Shown: positions 1-8,484, numbered from the stretch's first letter. The stretch is 64,000 bases of DNA from CAYSCZ01 sp051155775 (GCA_051155775.1 DAXETV010000017.1:37865-101864), one strand, 5' to 3'. Numbers and translations: made by a program. Notes: generated by a model not told the origin, from the sequence alone.

Positions 1-1207
1 TAAGTGCTTCTACAGGTTTTAGTTGAATGGCTTTATAAGCAGGGTATAAAGAGCCGATCAGGGCAGTGATTATTACAACCATCATCAGTAGAGGATAATA
101 TAAATTATCCAATATGGGATAGAATACAGTGTCAAAGCCCAAAGCCTGAAGTGATTGGGAGTACCGTGAAAGGTTCAGTCCATGTGTGCTAAAATAGGTG
201 TTGGTAAGCATGCCCAGCAACAAACCAACAGGCCCCCCAACTATTGAAAGCATGATGGTTTCCACTACAAATAATTTAAACACACTTTCCTTGCCCATAC
301 CGATGGCTCTTAGCATACCAATTTCTTTAGTGCGCTCGAGCACAGCCATTAACATGGTGTTAATAATACCAAAGAGTAATGCCAGCATAATGATGGTTGT
401 CAGCATTTGTTTTGAAACCTGTGATTGTTGTTTCAATAGATTAAACTCTGGAGCTCGCTCACTAAATGATTGAATGAGTAAATCTTTATGCTTTTTCTTG
501 AGTATACCCTGTACAGCAGGCACTTCTTCAATGTCATTAAGTACTAAAGCGATCTCATGGTATTGATCCAATTGGATGAGTTTCTGGATATCTCTATCCC
601 GAACATAGACGATACTTTCATTTACCCTTGATGATTTCGAATTAAAAATTCCTTCTATCCGAAAAGCCCCAGCTGTAAGGTTGCGATCTTTATCCTGAAA
701 TGTTAAGACTACTTTTGATCGTACCTTAGCACCAAGCTTATCTGCAATTTTTTTACTGATCATGATTGGGTTTCTGTCGATTTTCTGGAAATATGAACCA
801 TCATCTACAAATTGGTCTAAGGTAGTTACTCCAGCTTCCTGCTGGGGTTCAATTCCGGTTATTTGGATGCCCTGTGTTGCCCTGGATGAGGCAATCATAC
901 CGTTTACGATAACCCTGCGGGAGTATGCCTGTACTTTATCTAATTGATTGATCTGAGATGATACCTCCTTAAAATTCCTGATGTAGTTTTTAAGTTCTGG
1001 TTCTGGGCGGAATTTAGGGTCATGGATCTGGATATGCGAATATTCATATTTTACTGCGTGTTCAATGTATGTTTCATTGAAACTGTTTAGAAAAGAAAAC
1101 ATAAAGATCAAAGCCCATGAACCAACAGCTATGGCACCAATAACCGCCAAACTTCTTTTTTTGGTCCGCCATACATTTTTCCACGCGATTTCAATTATCA
1201 TTCTCAT
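1..1207 (-). CDS. ABC transporter permease, FtsX/MacB/LolE type (partial)
   Basis: This minus-strand reading frame starts with ATG at 1205-1207 and stays open to the left edge, giving 402 residues. It begins MRMIIEIAWKNVWRTKKRS, a cytoplasmic start followed by a first membrane helix (about residues 20-40). A long extracytoplasmic domain follows, and then three C-terminal helices with the family motif around ERTKEIGMLRAIGM. The last visible residues read LKPVEAL, close to the usual end of the family, so little is missing. Its start overlaps the stop of the upstream permease by four bases (ATGA), so the two are translationally coupled and probably form a heterodimer. The ATPase subunit is not in the window; it could lie just beyond the left edge. 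The substrate is unknown, but the LolA-like partner suggests a lipid or lipoprotein. Confidence 0.85.
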   Translation of the reverse strand, partial: MRMIIEIAWKNVWRTKKRSLAVIGAIAVGSWALIFMFSFLNSFNETYIEHAVKYEYSHIQIHDPKFRPEPELKNYIRNFKEVSSQINQLDKVQAYSRRVIVNGMIASSRATQGIQITGIEPQQEAGVTTLDQFVDDGSYFQKIDRNPIMISKKIADKLGAKVRSKVVLTFQDKDRNLTAGAFRIEGIFNSKSSRVNESIVYVRDRDIQKLIQLDQYHEIALVLNDIEEVPAVQGILKKKHKDLLIQSFSERAPEFNLLKQQSQVSKQMLTTIIMLALLFGIINTMLMAVLERTKEIGMLRAIGMGKESVFKLFVVETIMLSIVGGPVGLLLGMLTNTYFSTHGLNLSRYSQSLQALGFDTVFYPILDNLYYPLLMMVVIITALIGSLYPAYKAIQLKPVEAL

Positions 1208-2418
1208 TGTCTTAGTGCCTCCACCACTCTCATTTTTTGAATGACATACATTGGGTATAAACCAAGTATAAGCGTTATTAAAAAAACAAAAATTGCCTGC
1301 AGATAGAAGATTTCCGGATCCAGTGAAAAGGGCAGAATAGGTTCAAAACCAAATTTTTCAAAAGCAGCCGCTGCCTCTCCATAAAAATTTACAGGGTTAA
1401 AATAAAGGTAGATTAATGCTGGGAGGCTCATAATAATACCCGCAATCACACCAAAAAATGCCAGTATCAGCATCTCCAGCGCAACAGTAGTTTGTAACTT
1501 TATCCGTTTCATGCCTAAAGAAATGAGCATTCCAAATTCATAGGTTCGCTCATTAGTCATCATCAGGAAGGTGCCAAAGATGCCAAAGGCTATGACTCCA
1601 TAGAGGATCAACAACAGGATCAACCCACCGTAATAGTCTAACTCGATACTCTGAACCAGTTCAGGCATTAGCTCTTTCCAATCCATTATTTCATAGTGCT
1701 CCGGGTTAAGCTTTTTCTTTAATGAGCTTTTTAGTTTTTTGACGCTGGTAACATCATTAGCCAGGATGGAGGTAGAGGTAACCATTCCGTATGCACCGTA
1801 AAATTCCTGTGCAGTTTTTAAATCAACATAAACACAGCGTTGATTAAGCTCAGGGCTGGGAAAGTTGAGAATTCCTACCAGTTGGTACTTACCGGCAGCA
1901 TTAACACCATGATAACCCTGACTTATTAGAATAATCGTATCACCAACTTCAGCATCCAGGTATTTTACAAGGTCTTTACCGGCTAAAATTTGATTTGTTG
2001 CTTTGATAAATGCTCCTTCAACGATTTTCTCATTTAAGCTGGTGATTCTATTTTCCTTTTCAGGGTTTATTCCAACCACCATAACGCCCTTTGTCATTTC
2101 TTTAAAAGCAGCGAGTGCGAACGACTCCAATCTGGGAACTGAAATTTCAATATCGCTCGTATTCGATAAGACTTTTTTTATTGCCTGATTATATTCAAAA
2201 CTGTTGTTAAGCACTTTATCGTCCCAATATCCTTTTTTATGGATTTGAATGTGCCCTGTATAAAACCTGACTGCATTATCAATCATACGCTCATAGGTGC
2301 CCAGTTGCATAGATTGCATTAAGCAAGCGAAAAACACCGCAAATGAAATTGATGCCAGCGTTATGACGGTTCGCTTTTTATTTCTCCAAATATTTCTCCA
2401 GGCCAGCGTAAAGGTCAT
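1204..2418 (-). CDS. ABC transporter permease, FtsX/LolE type
   Basis: A 404-residue permease with the same layout as the next gene of the operon: the N-terminus MTFTLAWRNIWRNKKRT, one helix, a periplasmic domain (about residues 45-265) and three C-terminal helices. The motif NERTYEFGMLISLGMK lies between helices 2 and 3. The C-terminus MRVVEALRQ is typical of MacB/LolC/LolE permeases. Such proteins do not pump through the membrane; they use cytoplasmic ATP hydrolysis to drive conformational work in the periplasm, such as releasing lipoproteins. It starts 4 bp after the LolA-like gene and overlaps the next permease by 4 bp. The pairing with a LolA-like protein makes a LolCDE-like role plausible, but this is an inference from order alone. 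Confidence 0.85.
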   Translation of the reverse strand: MTFTLAWRNIWRNKKRTVITLASISFAVFFACLMQSMQLGTYERMIDNAVRFYTGHIQIHKKGYWDDKVLNNSFEYNQAIKKVLSNTSDIEISVPRLESFALAAFKEMTKGVMVVGINPEKENRITSLNEKIVEGAFIKATNQILAGKDLVKYLDAEVGDTIILISQGYHGVNAAGKYQLVGILNFPSPELNQRCVYVDLKTAQEFYGAYGMVTSTSILANDVTSVKKLKSSLKKKLNPEHYEIMDWKELMPELVQSIELDYYGGLILLLILYGVIAFGIFGTFLMMTNERTYEFGMLISLGMKRIKLQTTVALEMLILAFFGVIAGIIMSLPALIYLYFNPVNFYGEAAAAFEKFGFEPILPFSLDPEIFYLQAIFVFLITLILGLYPMYVIQKMRVVEALRQ

Positions 2419-2422
2419 TGGC

Positions 2423-3166
2423 TTAAGGTCTTACCCGTTTTAGGTTTCTGATAGAGAAAAATGACGCTTCAATATCAATATTAAATTTTAGGTCTTCATA
2501 TTTGATGACTGTTTTATTGCCGGGTTCATCAGTTGGTATCATTTCCAGTAGGGTGGGGATAATCCTTCCATCCATTTCCTTTATTTCAGATAACTTCATG
2601 GTATTTACCAGGTATCCATCTTCGTCAAAATATTTTATCAGTAATTGTAGGAATTCTTCCTTTTCAATGTAAGCTATAATTTTTCCCCATACCACAGCAG
2701 CATCTTCGTATGGCAATAATTCAATTTTGTAGCACATGTAATCATTGATAATAGTGTCAGATATTAATTTATGATCGTAGTCTTTAACAATTGAGGATTC
2801 TTTAACCAGATCGTCATTGGTAAAATCAGACCCCATCCATGACTGCATCATCATAGAAGGGGGTAGTTTAATAACCCTTTCTATTTTTGGTTGCCAGTTC
2901 CAGATCTCTTTTTCCCTTTTTAAGAAGGCTGTGCCTTTATCCCGCGCAGGCGCTGCGATTAAAATCAAACTATATTCATCCCCATATGACCAGGATTTAA
3001 TGGATATCTTCCTCGACCAGTCCGGCCTGACGATGGTCATGGTCATATTAGCTTTGGATGAACTTCCCCTCATTTTTTCATCTGCCTGTCGAATGATTTC
3101 TTTTGCATCCTGTGATATAAGTGTGTGAGTCAATAAGTATGCGAATAGAAAAAATATTTTATGCAT
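2423..3166 (-). CDS. LolA-like outer-membrane lipoprotein-sorting family protein
   Basis: A 247-residue secreted protein. A signal peptide of about 18 residues ends near LISQDA, followed by a domain resembling the LolA-like family often annotated as outer membrane lipoprotein-sorting protein. Recognisable pieces are MTMTIVRPDWSRKISIKSW and the aromatic stretch KREKEIWNWQPKIERVIKLP, then MMMQSWMGSDFTNDDLVKES, which is characteristic of this group. LolA-fold proteins have a half-open beta-barrel that shields an acyl chain in the periplasm. The start overlaps the end of the TetR gene by 8 bp, and the stop is 4 bp before the first permease, so all four genes are probably one transcript. It is not the housekeeping LolA by sequence; a dedicated lipid carrier is the likeliest role. 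Confidence 0.75.
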   Translation of the reverse strand: MHKIFFLFAYLLTHTLISQDAKEIIRQADEKMRGSSSKANMTMTIVRPDWSRKISIKSWSYGDEYSLILIAAPARDKGTAFLKREKEIWNWQPKIERVIKLPPSMMMQSWMGSDFTNDDLVKESSIVKDYDHKLISDTIINDYMCYKIELLPYEDAAVVWGKIIAYIEKEEFLQLLIKYFDEDGYLVNTMKLSEIKEMDGRIIPTLLEMIPTDEPGNKTVIKYEDLKFNIDIEASFFSIRNLKRVRP

Positions 3167-3743
3167 GTTTTAAATATTTACTGATCATATAATCCATGAT
3201 TGATTGGATAGGGAGCGTTTTACCTACCACTTCATGCTGCAATGCTAATCCATCCATTATTGCAGCCAATAAGTAAGCTTCTTCTTTATAGTTTTCAATA
3301 CCTAGTTTTTTTAATATTTTCTGTATCAGGTTGATGTAAAGCTTGTATTTTTTTTGTGATAGCTCATTCACAAACTGAAATCTACCAACTTGTAGTGCCA
3401 GGAGGCTTACCAACCTCCAATGCTCATTATTTTTGGTGAGTTCCTCAAAATAAAGCTGCATTACCTTTGTGAAGGTTTTTTTAGGATCCTCCTTTCCGGA
3501 TATGCGTCCAAATATGTCTTCACCTTCTTTTAATAGGGATTCCAGCGTGCCTTTGAGCAACGACTCTTTGCTAACAAAATGATTGTAAACATTACCTTTA
3601 GATATGCTTGCTCTCCGGGCTATTTGATCCATCGACGTTGATTCAAACCCCTGTTGGGCAAATAGCTCAAACGCTGCACGCAATATTCTTTCTCTGGTCT
3701 GGTCTCTGATCTGTTGGTTTTGCAGGGATGTTTTAGGACTCAT
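3159..3743 (-). CDS. TetR/AcrR-family transcriptional regulator
   Basis: A 194-residue repressor. The N-terminal helix-turn-helix (about residues 15-62) reads RERILRAAFELFAQQGFEST then MDQIARRASISKGNVYNHFV, the standard TetR DNA-binding domain. The remaining helical part would bind a ligand and form the dimer. It is the first gene of the operon with the LolA-like protein and the FtsX permeases, and its coding end overlaps the next gene by 8 bp. A near-perfect 18-bp palindrome sits 4 bp upstream of the start codon, so autoregulation of the whole operon is likely. The ligand is unknown; membrane-active or lipid-like compounds would fit the genes it governs. Confidence 0.92.
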   Translation of the reverse strand: MSPKTSLQNQQIRDQTRERILRAAFELFAQQGFESTSMDQIARRASISKGNVYNHFVSKESLLKGTLESLLKEGEDIFGRISGKEDPKKTFTKVMQLYFEELTKNNEHWRLVSLLALQVGRFQFVNELSQKKYKLYINLIQKILKKLGIENYKEEAYLLAAIMDGLALQHEVVGKTLPIQSIMDYMISKYLKHA

Positions 3744-3747
3744 ATAA

Positions 3748-3765
3748 TGACTAAACGGTCAGTCA
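3748..3765 (-). promoter_or_regulatory. Palindromic operator for the TetR regulator
   Basis: On the minus strand the sequence is TGACTGACCGTTTAGTCA, an 18-bp palindrome with 7 of 9 base pairs matched (the mismatches are symmetric, at positions 6/13 and 8/11). It ends 4 bp before the TetR start codon, where a bound repressor would block transcription or translation start. The TGAC...GTCA form is typical of TetR-family operators. No second copy was seen near the divergent gene at 3845. Confidence 0.65.
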
Positions 3766-3844
3766 ATATTCAAGTTCATCCAAAAGCAATTTTTTAAAAA
3801 GTAAAAAAGCTTCATTAAATTGAGAACAGGTATTAATATGTAGT

Positions 3845-4843
3845 ATGATTCGAATAGTATTTATAATTCAGTTTATTTTCGGTGTTTTTCTAATTTCCAA
3901 TGCCCAGGAATTACCATCTAATAGAACCAAAATACCTGTTATTTTTGATACGGATGCTAATAACGAACTTGATGATCAACATGCTTTAGCTTATTTATTT
4001 TGTAATGCCAATTATTTTAATGTACTGGGAATAACCGTTAATGCTACTAAAAACGGAGGGGATATAGGTCAGCATTATGTGGAGGCAGACAGGATTCTAA
4101 AGCTATTCGATCTACAGAAGCAAGTTCCATTGATTAAAGGGGCGAACGGTAATTTTAATGGTATAAAAGAAACTTTGAAAAATCCCATATACGATGGGGT
4201 GGAAGCTGTACAATTCATCATTAGAAAAGCCAAAAAACATAAACAGAACGATCTTGTATTGATAGCTGTCGGTAAGCTGACCAATATAGCTTTAGCTTTA
4301 ATGAAAGACCCATCTATTGCCGATAATATAAGGCTAGTATGGCTTGGATCAAATTATCCCGAACCGGGAGAATACAATTTGGAAAATGACATTTCTGCAA
4401 TGAATTTTTTACTACAAAGCAATATTAGGTTTGAGATGGTGATGGTTCGGTACGGAAAAACAACTGGTACCGATGCGGTGCGTGTTAGCCCGATTGAAAT
4501 TAAAGAGAAAATGAAGGGTTTGGGCCTTAAGACAAATTCCCCTGTAATAGGTCGCCATGGCGAGGCGTTTGACAATTTCGGGGATTATTCGATCAATCTT
4601 TTCGAAAATGCTGAATATTATGGGAATCCACCGTCAAGGGCTTTATTTGATATGGCAGCTGTAGCGATAGTTAAAAACCCAAAGTGGGCTGAATCGAAGT
4701 TAATCCAACACCCGATGTATATTAACGGTCAATGGGTTATTCAAAATGGAAGCCGTAAGATTAAAATTTGGGAAAATTTTAATAGAAACGAAATAATCTC
4801 CGACTTTTATGCTTCCCTAAAAAATTTCGTATTGGTTAAATGA
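3845..4843 (+). CDS. Secreted nucleoside hydrolase-like protein (IUNH family)
   Basis: A 332-residue protein with a signal peptide (residues 1-20, ending ISNAQ). Directly after it comes the nucleoside-hydrolase calcium-binding motif PVIFDTDANNELDDQHAL, with aspartates 35, 37, 43 and 44. The IUNH fold hydrolyses the N-glycosidic bond of ribonucleosides to base and ribose, and members often have about 310-340 residues. The motif has NNELDD where cytosolic enzymes have PGIDD, a variant seen in secreted Bacteroidota relatives, so the true substrate may be another glycoside. The gene is divergent from the TetR operon with a 101-bp gap and is probably monocistronic. It likely acts in the periplasm in nucleoside scavenging. 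Confidence 0.8.
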   Translation: MIRIVFIIQFIFGVFLISNAQELPSNRTKIPVIFDTDANNELDDQHALAYLFCNANYFNVLGITVNATKNGGDIGQHYVEADRILKLFDLQKQVPLIKGANGNFNGIKETLKNPIYDGVEAVQFIIRKAKKHKQNDLVLIAVGKLTNIALALMKDPSIADNIRLVWLGSNYPEPGEYNLENDISAMNFLLQSNIRFEMVMVRYGKTTGTDAVRVSPIEIKEKMKGLGLKTNSPVIGRHGEAFDNFGDYSINLFENAEYYGNPPSRALFDMAAVAIVKNPKWAESKLIQHPMYINGQWVIQNGSRKIKIWENFNRNEIISDFYASLKNFVLVK

Positions 4844-4858
4844 TTTTTATCTCAAAAA

Positions 4859-4945
4859 TTACAGCCCGTACAATAATACGTGGATTCCAACTAACATAAA
4901 AACTGCTGTGATAGCAAAAACAATGTAATTAAGTATCTTTTTCAT
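4859..4945 (-). CDS. Candidate 28-residue single-helix membrane peptide
   Basis: A short frame starting ATG (4943-4945) and ending TAA encodes MKKILNYIVFAITAVFMLVG followed by IHVLLYGL. It has two lysines and then a continuous hydrophobic run of about 22 residues, as expected for a single transmembrane helix with a cytoplasmic N-terminus. The composition differs sharply from the AT-rich surroundings read in other frames. No function is known. It could be a genuine small membrane protein or a chance frame; conservation in related genomes would decide. Confidence 0.45.
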   Translation of the reverse strand: MKKILNYIVFAITAVFMLVGIHVLLYGL

Positions 4946-5301
4946 TATTAATATTTTGAATTGTTTTCTTATTTTCAAAGATAAAGGTGCTAAAAAGAAA
5001 GAGGGAAGTACAATTATGAAGGTTAGGTAAAGCTTTTAGATCACGGTTTTACAGCGGTTTATTTAATTTAATACATCATTTATTTTTGGTCAAATTACTG
5101 GAAGTCAATATATTATGAATATACAAGTCATTTTTTATTTTTTTGTATCTGCTACACTTGCGCTTATTCAGTAAGACTGACACAGGATATTTAATATTTT
5201 TTTTATTTTACAATGCAAAAGCCACGTACTTACCCCTTGATTTTTTCATCCAACCTTCCGGCCTTAATCATAATGGATGCGAAAAACCTCCGACCATTAT
5301 T
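4946..5301. other. Intergenic stretch with no recognised gene
   Basis: About 350 bp of AT-rich sequence between the small membrane peptide and the end of the response-regulator gene. Only very short frames are present (for example 19 codons from 5114 on the plus strand), and no convincing terminator hairpin or RNA gene was seen. Confidence 0.5.
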
Positions 5302-5664
5302 TCATAAATATCGTAAGAGCGTCTTCTGGATGTGATCATATTCATATGGTTTCTTGAAAACATCTAAAACGACTTTTTCTTTCAAGGCTGATTTTATTTC
5401 ATCATCTATATTATAGCCAGTTAGTAAAAAACATTTTACGTCCTGCAGGTAGGCATTGTATTGTTTTAAAAACTCCAGTCCATTCATGTCTGGCATTCCA
5501 AGATCAGTGATTAATGCATCGATTTTTTGTTCGGGGTTTTTAACTATTCTTTTTGCCTCGGCATTTGTGCTCGCTGTCAAGACATTAAAAGTATCCTCAA
5601 ATCTCTTTTCCAGCACAAAAAGGTTAATCTCCTGATCATCAATAAATAAAATTGTTTTTTTCAT
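5302..5664 (-). CDS. Stand-alone response-regulator receiver domain
   Basis: A 120-residue protein consisting only of a CheY-like receiver domain. The acidic pair is Asp9/Asp10 (LFIDDQE), the phosphoacceptor Asp54 sits in LITDLGMPDMNG, the switch Thr is residue 82 in LLTGY, and the conserved Lys105 is in FKKPY. All catalytic positions are present, so it should be phosphorylatable. There is no output domain and no histidine kinase next to it, so the partner kinase must be encoded elsewhere. Such single-domain regulators act by protein contact or in phosphorelays. It is flanked by non-coding AT-rich DNA and is probably monocistronic. Confidence 0.9.
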   Translation of the reverse strand: MKKTILFIDDQEINLFVLEKRFEDTFNVLTASTNAEAKRIVKNPEQKIDALITDLGMPDMNGLEFLKQYNAYLQDVKCFLLTGYNIDDEIKSALKEKVVLDVFKKPYEYDHIQKTLLRYL

Positions 5665-5849
5665 AAAATGGTGCTTACTAAATCACGGTATCAATTCTAG
5701 AGGAATTTATTAATAATATCCAAATTAATGTAGGAAAATTTATAAAAAAAATCGATTTACATTAAAATTTATAGATCTTATTTTGTTGATCGGGAAAAAA
5801 TTATATTTCTTAAATAGTCTAAATTGTTATAACTTCAAAAAAAAATACC

Positions 5850-6149
5850 ATGGATGAATCAACAAAAGGGCAGGTAGAAGAACTATTACAGGAATTAGGA
5901 AAAAAAATAGATCATTTAATCGAAGAAGCAAAAGGGGCGAAAGATCATGTCAGGGATGAGGTTGAAGAAAGAATAGAGGAATTAAAAAATCGCAAAGAAA
6001 AGATAGAAAAAGAAATAGAAGCCTATAAAAAACAAAGTGAACCAAAATGGCATGAATTTAAAGTGCATTTGAACCACGCACTTGAAGAACTTAAAAAAGC
6101 TGCAGAGGTGATCTTTAAAAGTGACAATACCAATAAAGGCACTCAGTAG
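5850..6149 (+). CDS. Small charged coiled-coil protein
   Basis: A 99-residue protein with no signal peptide. Residues 5-60 are dominated by E, K and D with a heptad-like hydrophobic spacing (for example VEELLQELGKKIDHLIEEAK), so a long amphipathic helix or coiled coil is expected. A second helix covers roughly residues 65-92. No enzyme motif is visible. The stop codon is 3 bp before the start of the ABC-F gene, so the two are almost certainly co-transcribed and perhaps translationally coupled. I do not recognise a named family. A role linked to the ribosome-associated ATPase is possible but rests on position only. Confidence 0.7.
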   Translation: MDESTKGQVEELLQELGKKIDHLIEEAKGAKDHVRDEVEERIEELKNRKEKIEKEIEAYKKQSEPKWHEFKVHLNHALEELKKAAEVIFKSDNTNKGTQ

Positions 6150-6152
6150 TGA

Positions 6153-8018
6153 ATGAATTATTTATCGGTTGAAAGTATCTCCAAGAGTTTTGGGGAAAAT
6201 ATACTTTTTGATGACATTTCTTTTGGGTTAAACAAAGGAGAGAAAGCCACGCTGGTGGGCGTAAATGGTTCTGGTAAATCCACATTGCTTAAAATAATTT
6301 CAGGTGATGAATCCCCAGACTATGGAAATATTTCGTTTAGGAAGGGAATTCGTGTTGCATACCTGCCACAACAGCCAATACTTACCGGAACTCAATCCAT
6401 CATGGATTTTATCTTTGACTCAGAGGATGAAAAAGTAAAATCCATAAAAGCGTATGAACAATTTATCACATCCGGTATAAATGACCATGAGGCACTGCAG
6501 GTGCTCATTGATAAATTGGATGCTACCAATGCATGGGATTATGAAAGGCTTATAAAAGAGATATTGGGAAAGCTTCAGATATATGACCTCTCGAAGCGAA
6601 TTAATGAATTATCCGGAGGACAACAGAAAAGGGTGGCTCTCGGTAAAGCACTTGTTTCCGAGCCAGATCTAATCATCCTCGATGAGCCAACCAACCATAT
6701 TGATCAGGATACCATTGAATGGCTGGAGGATTATCTGCAAACTTCTACCATCTCTATATTGATGGTAACACATGACCGATATTTTTTAGATAGGATTAGT
6801 AATCAAATTCTTGAGTTGGACAACCATAGAATTTATCAGTACAAAGGGGATTATTCCTATTTCCTCGAAAAAAAATCTGATCGGGAATCAATGCTTGCCC
6901 AGGAAGTATCTAAAGCAAAGAATCTATACAAGAAGGAGATAGAATGGCTTAGGAGACAGCCAAAAGCAAGGGGCACCAAGGCAAAGTATCGTGTAGAGAA
7001 TGTAGGGAAAATTAAAGATAAAGCAACTCAACAACCAGGTAAAGCCCAGGTTGAATTGAAGGTTGAGGCTTCCAGGCAGGGCAAAAAGATCCTTGAATTA
7101 AAGAATATATCAAAATCATTTGAGGAAGGGAATTTATTTTCAGGATTCTCATACACTTTTAAAAAGCAAGATAAAATAGGCATTGTTGGTAAAAATGGTT
7201 CCGGTAAAACTACATTCTTGAAGGTTTTGACAGGATTAATTAAACCGGATAATGGAGAAATAATTGCCGGGCAAAACACTAAATTTGGATACTACACTCA
7301 GTCAGAGATCGCCTTCCAGTCAGGCCAGAAAGTAATCGAAGCAGTTCAGGAAGTTACAGAAGTAGTTAAAATAGACAAAAATAATGAGATAAGCGTTTCT
7401 CAGTTTCTTAATCATTTTTTATTCAGTCCAAAGAGGCAATATGATTATATCGAGAAACTCAGTGGTGGAGAAAAAAGAAGGCTACAATTACTTCTTGTCC
7501 TTATAAAACAACCCAACTTCCTAATTCTTGATGAGCCAACAAATGACCTGGACATTATGACTTTGAATATACTCGAGGAGTATTTGGAGCATTTTCAGGG
7601 GAGTTTATTAATTGTTTCTCATGACCGCTATTTTCTGGATCGGTTAGTGGATCATTTATTTGTTTTTGAGGGCAATGGACTTATCAGAGACTTTAATGGC
7701 AATTATAGTGACTATAGAGAAATCATTAAATCTAATAGGGAAGCGGATATCGATATTGTTAAGAAAGAAAATTTTGTAAAAAAAGTTAAGACCAAAAAGA
7801 CCGGCTTGAGTTTTAGTGAACAACGAGAAATGAAAAACCTGGAAAGTGATATATCCAAACTGGAATTGAGGAAAAAAGAACTGGAGGAAAAGCTTAATTC
7901 AGGTGAACAGAACCATGTAAAACTCTTTGATTGGTCAGAGGCATTAGAAAAAGTAAATGAGGCACTGGATGAAAAAGAGCTTAGATGGTTGGTTCTGGAA
8001 GAGAAGGGGAATGAATAA
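6153..8018 (+). CDS. ABC-F family ATPase, Uup-like
   Basis: A 621-residue protein of two ABC ATPase domains without membrane segments. The first Walker A is GVNGSGKST (residues 36-44), with signature LSGGQQKRVALGKAL and Walker B LIILDEPTNHID. The second half has GKNGSGKTT, LSGGEKRRLQLLLVL and LILDEPTNDLD. Between them is the helical linker typical of ABC-F proteins, which reaches into the ribosomal exit site. The C-terminal extension (about residues 545-615: SFSEQREMKNLESDISKLEL and onward) is the coiled-coil domain of the Uup branch. ABC-F proteins act on translating ribosomes, and Uup also affects DNA branch migration and precise excision. The ATG is 3 bp after the coiled-coil gene. Confidence 0.9.
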   Translation: MNYLSVESISKSFGENILFDDISFGLNKGEKATLVGVNGSGKSTLLKIISGDESPDYGNISFRKGIRVAYLPQQPILTGTQSIMDFIFDSEDEKVKSIKAYEQFITSGINDHEALQVLIDKLDATNAWDYERLIKEILGKLQIYDLSKRINELSGGQQKRVALGKALVSEPDLIILDEPTNHIDQDTIEWLEDYLQTSTISILMVTHDRYFLDRISNQILELDNHRIYQYKGDYSYFLEKKSDRESMLAQEVSKAKNLYKKEIEWLRRQPKARGTKAKYRVENVGKIKDKATQQPGKAQVELKVEASRQGKKILELKNISKSFEEGNLFSGFSYTFKKQDKIGIVGKNGSGKTTFLKVLTGLIKPDNGEIIAGQNTKFGYYTQSEIAFQSGQKVIEAVQEVTEVVKIDKNNEISVSQFLNHFLFSPKRQYDYIEKLSGGEKRRLQLLLVLIKQPNFLILDEPTNDLDIMTLNILEEYLEHFQGSLLIVSHDRYFLDRLVDHLFVFEGNGLIRDFNGNYSDYREIIKSNREADIDIVKKENFVKKVKTKKTGLSFSEQREMKNLESDISKLELRKKELEEKLNSGEQNHVKLFDWSEALEKVNEALDEKELRWLVLEEKGNE

Positions 8019-8050
8019 AAAAATAGTGTCTCAATATTTATGAGACACTA
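8017..8050 (-). terminator. Intrinsic terminator of the 8065-8484 gene
   Basis: Perfect 10-bp inverted repeat (8024-8033 TAGTGTCTCA with 8041-8050 TGAGACACTA) around a 7-nt loop. On the minus strand it is followed by seven U residues (poly-A 8017-8023 on the plus strand), the form of a Rho-independent terminator for the leftward gene. It touches the stop codon of the ABC-F gene. Confidence 0.85.
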
Positions 8051-8064
8051 CTCTGCCTTCAAAA

Positions 8065-8484
8065 TTATCCACCAAAAGCAATCTGATCACGATATTGTTG
8101 ATATTTATCCTTCATTTCCCCTTTAGCTGCAGTTCTCACCGCCTTGTAAACTGAGGCACCTCCGAGCATTTTGGTAGCCAGGTCGCTGTTTACACTTTTT
8201 ATCGCTTCTGTTCGACTATTTTTCAGTTTATCAACAGTGGCCATAAATTGTTTTTCCCAATCCTTTCCTTCAGCACCTCCGGCTAATTCTTTGTAACGCG
8301 CTCCAGTCATTCCTTCTTGTTTTTTGATTAAGTCATTTACAGATCTGCTCAAGTCAGACTTCATTTGATCAATGACCTCTGTCATAAGGGCATACTTCCA
8401 CAAATGCTCGTCTGTTACTTCCTGAGCTTTTGAATAATTAACAAACAAAAAGAGCATGAAGCTGCATAAAATCAATTTTCTCAT
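8065..8484 (-). CDS. Small secreted helical protein of unknown function
   Basis: A 139-residue protein from the ATG at 8482-8484, with a clear signal peptide (MRKLILCSFMLFLFVNYSKA, then QEV). An in-frame TTG thirty bases upstream would add ten charged residues before the signal and is unlikely to be used. The mature part is helical and rich in K, E and A, with pieces such as HLWKYALMTEVIDQMKSDL and a repeated Lys/Gln-rich end. It resembles the loosely conserved DUF4168-like secreted helical proteins, but I cannot assign it. It is a single-gene unit closed by a strong terminator. It is probably periplasmic. Confidence 0.75.
   Translation of the reverse strand: MRKLILCSFMLFLFVNYSKAQEVTDEHLWKYALMTEVIDQMKSDLSRSVNDLIKKQEGMTGARYKELAGGAEGKDWEKQFMATVDKLKNSRTEAIKSVNSDLATKMLGGASVYKAVRTAAKGEMKDKYQQYRDQIAFGG

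Noticed and set aside
5114..5173. Short plus-strand frame of 19 codons (ATG at 5114) with a hydrophobic look
   Set aside because: Very short, no supporting promoter, terminator or conservation evidence; AT-rich DNA yields such frames by chance.
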